The notes beneath the pieces are model-generated. The model saw only the letters and a program-made list of their open reading frames with translations, did no database searches and was not told where the DNA came from. Of a stretch of DNA of 64,000 bases, positions 60,372 through 64,000 are shown one piece after another. The translations under genes were made by a program, and so were the position numbers. The DNA lies in contig NZ_BDCM01000014.1 in assembly GCF_001613505.1 (NCBI RefSeq), positions 248,001-312,000 of the forward strand, given 5' to 3'. Source of the stretch: Nocardia mikamii NBRC 108933. Lineage in GTDB: Bacteria; Actinomycetota; Actinomycetes; Mycobacteriales; Mycobacteriaceae. The number at the start of each line of letters is the position of its first letter. Position 1 is the stretch's first letter.

Positions 60372-60439
60372 ATTCGAACAGACCGAAGGGGTGCACACCA
60401 CCACCCCTTCTTGGTAGAATTCGAACATGCATTCGAACA
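60372..60439. promoter_or_regulatory. ATTCGAACA repeats and hairpin at the DUF222-HNH start
   Basis: ATTCGAACA occurs at 60372-60380, 60419-60427 and 60431-60439; the last two flank the ATG. Between the first two is a perfect 9-bp hairpin, GAAGGGGTG / CACCCCTTC (60385-60393, 60402-60410). TAGAAT at 60415-60420 fits a -10 box. TTCGAAC half-sites recall actinobacterial DNA-damage operators. Confidence 0.55.
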
Positions 60440-61944
60440 GTGGAGAGGGCGCGGAGCAGGTCGCGAGACCGCTCCTCGCTGCGGTCTCCGAGCTGTTCGA
60501 ACGATCGCTGACACCGCTGTCGGATGAGCAACTGGTAGAGGCGATGCGTGATGTGGAGAGTTGCACGCGCCGACTGACTGCGATGCAGCATCGACTGCTG
60601 ATCGAGGCCGAGGAGCGATCCCTGCCGTCACGGACCGGCGCGAAGACGATCAAGCGGTTCCTGATGGAGACACTGCGCATATCGAGCGCCGACGCGGGCA
60701 GCCGCGTGAACTCGGCGCGCTGGGTGGGGACGTTCCACGATCTGGACGGTGAGGTCCGCGACCCGCAATTGCCCCGCACCGCAACCGCTTTGACCCACGG
60801 CGAGATTTCCGCCGACCACGTCCGCGGAATCGCGCAGATCATGAACCGCGTGCCGCGAGGCGTATCCCACGCGGATCGCGAAGCCGCCGAACAACTGTTG
60901 GCGGAGTTCGCACGATCGGGCTCACCGGACGACATCGGCAAGGTCGGCGATCGAATCCTGGCCCACCTGGACCCCGACGGCCGCCTCACCACCGAGCAGG
61001 ACCGCGCCCGAATGCGAGGCATCGTCGTAGGCCGGCAACGCCCGGACGGCATGTCCCCCGTGCGCGGCGACATCGACCCGGTACTCCGTGCCCTACTGGA
61101 CCCACTCCTGGCCAAGTACGCACGCCCCGGCGTCTGCAACCCGGACGACCCGAACAGCCCCGCCGTCGATATCGACACCACCGACCCTGCGATGCTCGCC
61201 GAGGCAGCGCGAGCCGATCACCGCAGCGCCGCGCAACGCAACCACGACGCACTCACCGCGATCCTGCGCTCGGGCCTGATCGCGGAGGACCTCGGCCGCC
61301 ACCGCGGCATGCCGGTAACCACCGTGCTGACGATGAAACTCGAAGACCTGGAAAAGGATTCGGGCGCCGCGACTACCGCCACCGGCGGCGTCGTCCCGAT
61401 CCGCGAGGCGCTGCGACTGGCCGAACGATCCCGCCCCTATCTGGCGATCTTCGACCAGGCCGGCCTCCCCCTGCACCTCGGCCGCATGAAACGGCTCGCC
61501 TCCCCAGCGCAACGCCTGGCACTCATCGCCGCCCTCCGCGGCTGCTCTCGCCCCGGCTGCGACGCCCCCGCCAGCCTCTGCGCCGCCCACCACATCCGCG
61601 ACTACGCCAAAGGCGGCCCCACCGACATCACCAACCTCGTCCTGGCCTGCGACGCCTGCCACTCGTTGATTCACGACGGCCCGGGTGGCTGGAAAACCGT
61701 TGCACAGAACGAGCTTTCCCCGTTCGCCGGCCGCACCGCCTGGATCGCACCCGAACACATCGACCCCAGTCGGACACCCCGCATCAACCACCGCCATCAC
61801 CCCGACGAACTCCTGGCAGCGATACTCACGCGCATCCACCTACGCGACGAACAGGAACGACTGCAACGCCGACAACGCGAACGCGAACAGCACGAGCGCT
61901 GGTTGCAGTCGCATTCGCATCCACCCGACACCAGCGCAGCCTGA
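60427..61944 (+). CDS. DUF222 and HNH endonuclease-domain protein
   Basis: A 505-residue protein of the actinobacterial 13E12-repeat type: DUF222 N-terminal region (about 10-330) with MRDVESCTRRLTAMQHRLLIEAEER, and a C-terminal HNH nuclease core (CSRPGCDAPASLCAAHHIRDY, ..GGPTDITNLVLACDACHSLIH). The catalytic His pair HH and the zinc cysteines are intact. It probably cleaves DNA, but the biological role is unknown. No ribosome-binding site precedes ATG 60427, and a TAGAAT -10 box sits seven bases upstream, so the mRNA may be leaderless. Confidence 0.85.
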   Translation: MHSNSGEGAEQVARPLLAAVSELFERSLTPLSDEQLVEAMRDVESCTRRLTAMQHRLLIEAEERSLPSRTGAKTIKRFLMETLRISSADAGSRVNSARWVGTFHDLDGEVRDPQLPRTATALTHGEISADHVRGIAQIMNRVPRGVSHADREAAEQLLAEFARSGSPDDIGKVGDRILAHLDPDGRLTTEQDRARMRGIVVGRQRPDGMSPVRGDIDPVLRALLDPLLAKYARPGVCNPDDPNSPAVDIDTTDPAMLAEAARADHRSAAQRNHDALTAILRSGLIAEDLGRHRGMPVTTVLTMKLEDLEKDSGAATTATGGVVPIREALRLAERSRPYLAIFDQAGLPLHLGRMKRLASPAQRLALIAALRGCSRPGCDAPASLCAAHHIRDYAKGGPTDITNLVLACDACHSLIHDGPGGWKTVAQNELSPFAGRTAWIAPEHIDPSRTPRINHRHHPDELLAAILTRIHLRDEQERLQRRQREREQHERWLQSHSHPPDTSAA

Positions 61945-61996
61945 CACCCGACCACCGGCCGGGCGCACCGCCGTGCGCGAAGCAAGACGCCGACTC

Positions 61997-62332
61997 TCAC
62001 AGCCGCCGGGATCGGTCCGGCCTCACCCGCCCGGCGGCCACGAGAGTCCTCATCGCTACCGCCTTCGCAGCGCACAGGGCGGGATCACATTCCAAGTGCA
62101 GCTGCATATCCTCGTGCGCCTCCACCACCGTCGGCACCGGCGACCGAGCGGCGTGCGTCAGCGAGAGCGACAGAAGACGCGGGCGCACAACGGCTTTCAC
62201 AGCAGGACGTGCGACTTCGCCGAACCTCTGATCGCCCCCCACATCCGGCCAAGCACAGGAAACACCTGCCACCGCCAACGCCGCCACACCGACAACCGTC
62301 ACCACCGAAGCGACCAGCCCCCAGCCAGACAT
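61997..62332 (-). CDS. small single-span membrane protein
   Basis: A 111-residue protein with one membrane span at the start (GLVASVVTVVGVAALAVAGV), then a hydrophilic part ending LECDPALCAAKAVAMRTLVAAGRVRPD. I recognise no family. The ATG at 62332 directly follows the stop of the gene above (TGAG-ATG); a GTG at 62341 is the alternative start. The pair is transcribed together. Confidence 0.55.
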   Translation of the reverse strand: MSGWGLVASVVTVVGVAALAVAGVSCAWPDVGGDQRFGEVARPAVKAVVRPRLLSLSLTHAARSPVPTVVEAHEDMQLHLECDPALCAAKAVAMRTLVAAGRVRPDRSRRL

Positions 62333-62333
62333 C

Positions 62334-62735
62334 TCAATCACCCGCCTCGACCCTCGGATCACGCGGAGCCGAGGCGGGATCCGAAGGAATAGTGGGCCGC
62401 GCCCGCGCATAGGTTGCCTCCGGCTCAACCGCCTCCACATCGCATGCCGCGCAAACAATTCGGAGCCGCTCCCCGAGATGCTCGACGCTCGGAACCACAA
62501 CCGCCGCCACGTTGTACCCACCGATCCGATCGAGCAGCCGCATGATCGGATCATCGATATCCCCAGCCGTCCGAAACACCACCCGCACCAACGCGTACCC
62601 CAACTTCACCGCATGCGCGAGCACACGCTGCTCATTCGCCGGCCACCCCGGTAAGGTCCGGTCGATATATCCGAGAGCGCGAGGCGGCCCCTTCGGCAGT
62701 TCACCCGGCGCAACATAAGCGGTAGGAAGCGTCAT
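62334..62735 (-). CDS. resolvase-like protein without catalytic serine
   Basis: A 133-residue protein. The stretch RALGYIDRTLPGWPANEQRV through VKLGYALVRVVF and MRLLDRIGGYNVAAVVVPSVEHLG follows the pattern of the N-terminal serine-recombinase fold (GYxRVS..Q...LL..I..GDVLVVxxLDRLG), but where the nucleophile Ser should follow GYIxR, Thr stands at the nearest place. A loose structural echo, not an enzyme claim. It is coupled to the small membrane protein downstream. Confidence 0.5.
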   Translation of the reverse strand: MTLPTAYVAPGELPKGPPRALGYIDRTLPGWPANEQRVLAHAVKLGYALVRVVFRTAGDIDDPIMRLLDRIGGYNVAAVVVPSVEHLGERLRIVCAACDVEAVEPEATYARARPTIPSDPASAPRDPRVEAGD

Positions 62736-62971
62736 AGCGACCTCCCAGTCGTCACAATGAGATACATTCGGCTCCTTCAGTTTTCGTTGGCAGGCACCCG
62801 CCGCCGAGAATTACTGACGTTGTGGATGGCGTCACAGATATCCGGGCATCGACCCGGCGGCGGGGCCGATTCGAGCTTCACGGAGAAACGACGCAAACCG
62901 AAGGCATGGAACCGCTACGGCGCCGCTACGCTGCAGGTACGGACCGTCGAGCCAAAGCGAGGGGGATCGCA

Positions 62972-64000
62972 GTGAGGGTGACGAAGTGGACCGGACGGGA
63001 GGTACGCGCCTTGCGTACCGAGGCGCTGCGGATTACTCAGCGCGAATTCGCCGAGCGGCTGGGATTCAGTGAAGCTGTCGTCCGGAAATGGGAAAGCCGC
63101 GGAGAGACAATCACTCTCGTTCGGCAGTTTGCAGACGCCATGGACACCATCTTTCGGCGTCTCGACGACAACCAAGCCGCTCGCTTCCACGACGCGCTGC
63201 CGACCCGTCCGCCCGTAGTCGGTGCGACAGAGACTGCGGCAACAGCGGTACAAATCCGCCTTCCTGATCTACGGAAGGCGCTCGACACTCACGACGCCCC
63301 GCCCGATGGACCGATCCGTTCGCTCGATCTGCTGCACGCGGCTGTGGCGTCGGCTGTCCGCGACCGCCTCGATTCGAACTATCTCCGCCTAGCCATCGAG
63401 CTCCCGGCCCTGCTGGACGAGCTGCACCGAGCCCGCCTCTCCCCAGAACTACTCCGAAACGATGTGAATAGTCTTCTCGTCCAGGCTTATCGAGCAGCCG
63501 ACGCGATCGCGGACAAGTATGGATTCGCGGATCTGTCCGCCCGCATCATCGGCATGATGGAGACCACCGCACGCGACGGCGACGACCCACTACTCGCTGC
63601 GGCGACCGCCTACGTCCGCACCGAACTCTTCTTCAACAACATGGACCTCGCGACCGGCCGGAAGCTACTCGAACGGGCAGCAGATCAAATCGACCCGTCC
63701 CAATCGTTCCGCGCCGCCGCAACCTACGGCTCACTACACATGCGCGCCGCTGTCGTCGCCAGCTGCGAGTTCCGCGCAGACACGGCTCACGACCACCTTG
63801 CGGAAGCAACCCGCGCTGCGCGAATGGTCCCGGAATCGACCTATTTGGGTACAGCGTTCGGGCGCTCGTCCGTCCGTATTCACCAGGTTTCCTTGGGCGT
63901 GGAACTCGGTGACATCGGTGGGGCGCTCAGAACCGCCCAGAACTGGACCCCGCCCGACGACATCCCCGCCGAGCGCCGATCGCACTTCCACATCGACCTC
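62972..64000 (+). CDS. XRE-family regulator with TPR-like region, 5' part
   Basis: An uninterrupted frame of 343 codons from a GTG (GAGGGGG six bases upstream) to the right edge, where it is cut off. The N-terminal helix-turn-helix is ALRTEALRITQREFAERLGFSEAVVRKWESRG, ending about residue 45. From about residue 110 on the chain is helical (DLLHAAVASAVRDRLDS, LLRNDVNSLLVQAYRAADAIA, LLERAADQIDPSQSF), with pairs of helices like TPR repeats. This plan is common in actinobacterial XRE regulators that respond to a peptide or partner. The target is unknown. Confidence 0.82.
   Translation, partial: MRVTKWTGREVRALRTEALRITQREFAERLGFSEAVVRKWESRGETITLVRQFADAMDTIFRRLDDNQAARFHDALPTRPPVVGATETAATAVQIRLPDLRKALDTHDAPPDGPIRSLDLLHAAVASAVRDRLDSNYLRLAIELPALLDELHRARLSPELLRNDVNSLLVQAYRAADAIADKYGFADLSARIIGMMETTARDGDDPLLAAATAYVRTELFFNNMDLATGRKLLERAADQIDPSQSFRAAATYGSLHMRAAVVASCEFRADTAHDHLAEATRAARMVPESTYLGTAFGRSSVRIHQVSLGVELGDIGGALRTAQNWTPPDDIPAERRSHFHIDL

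Noticed and set aside
62757..62975. 72-codon plus-strand frame before the XRE gene
   Set aside because: No ribosome-binding site, no domain; its end merely overlaps the XRE start. Treated as leader sequence.
49200..64000. Prophage, plasmid or integrative element in the accessory part
   Set aside because: No integrase, transposase, portal, terminase, conjugation gene, attachment-site repeat or insertion-sequence ends were seen.

Overview
The window is high-GC, densely packed actinobacterial chromosome with many GTG starts and four-base start/stop overlaps. From about 5.5 to 49.2 kb the gene content and much of the order match a block I know from Mycobacterium tuberculosis (roughly Rv2924c-Rv2996c): mutM, rnc, rpmF, a YceD protein, sepIVA, coaD, rsmD, pyc, recG, a DAK2 protein, ung, thiL, a DUF3515 protein, ddl, gpsA, fbiD/cofC, ppk1, mutT1, hupB, leuCD, an IclR regulator, an Rv2991-like flavin/F420 protein, tRNA-Glu, tRNA-Gln, gltX, a fumarylacetoacetase-fold protein, an MFS carrier, leuB and serA. 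This points to a mycolic-acid actinomycete (Mycobacteriales). Nocardia or a close relative is my best guess, from memory of gene content and not from any search.

Layout: 0-2 kb holds the end of kdpD and all of kdpE (potassium sensing), joined by a duplicated coupling element. 2-5.5 kb holds an OsmC-type protein, acylphosphatase and a YgiB-like / glutathionylspermidine-synthase-like / DUF350 trio. 5.5-10.5 kb is a minus-strand run: sepIVA, yceD, rpmF, rnc, mutM, a reductase-like gene and a PHP-domain gene broken by an in-frame amber codon. 10.7-13.7 kb holds a GtrA-like membrane protein, an AbiEi-like protein, coaD and rsmD. 13.8-21.8 kb holds pyruvate carboxylase, a cobalamin riboswitch with metE, and a RamB/PrpR-type regulator. 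21.8-39.7 kb holds DNA repair (recG, ung, mutT1), thiamine, cell-wall, phospholipid, F420 and polyphosphate genes, hupB and leuCD. 39.8-49.2 kb holds the IclR regulator, two tRNAs, gltX, an MFS carrier, a multiply broken Uma2 gene, leuB and serA.

From about 49.3 kb the conserved block ends and the content becomes accessory: two cold-shock proteins flanking a 38-residue amphipathic peptide gene with its own ribosome-binding site and terminator; a sugar-type ABC importer facing a MarR regulator; an AhpD-like protein behind a palindromic operator; a reductase-fold protein behind repeated operator-like boxes; a PPOX protein; two small secreted proteins that share the C-terminal octapeptide PPGWFGSS; a TetR/membrane-protein divergent pair; a LysG/LysE divergent pair in which LysE lacks an internal segment; a decayed PPOX gene; a DUF222-HNH endonuclease that may be leaderless; a resolvase-like/membrane pair; and a large XRE regulator running off the right edge.

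The strongest candidates for undescribed biology are the 38-residue peptide gene (49930-50046) and the PPGWFGSS pair (55985-56716). Several regulatory palindromes and three damaged genes (PHP amber, Uma2 with three lesions, PPOX remnant) are also reported. Functions are assigned from motifs read by eye; no database search was possible.
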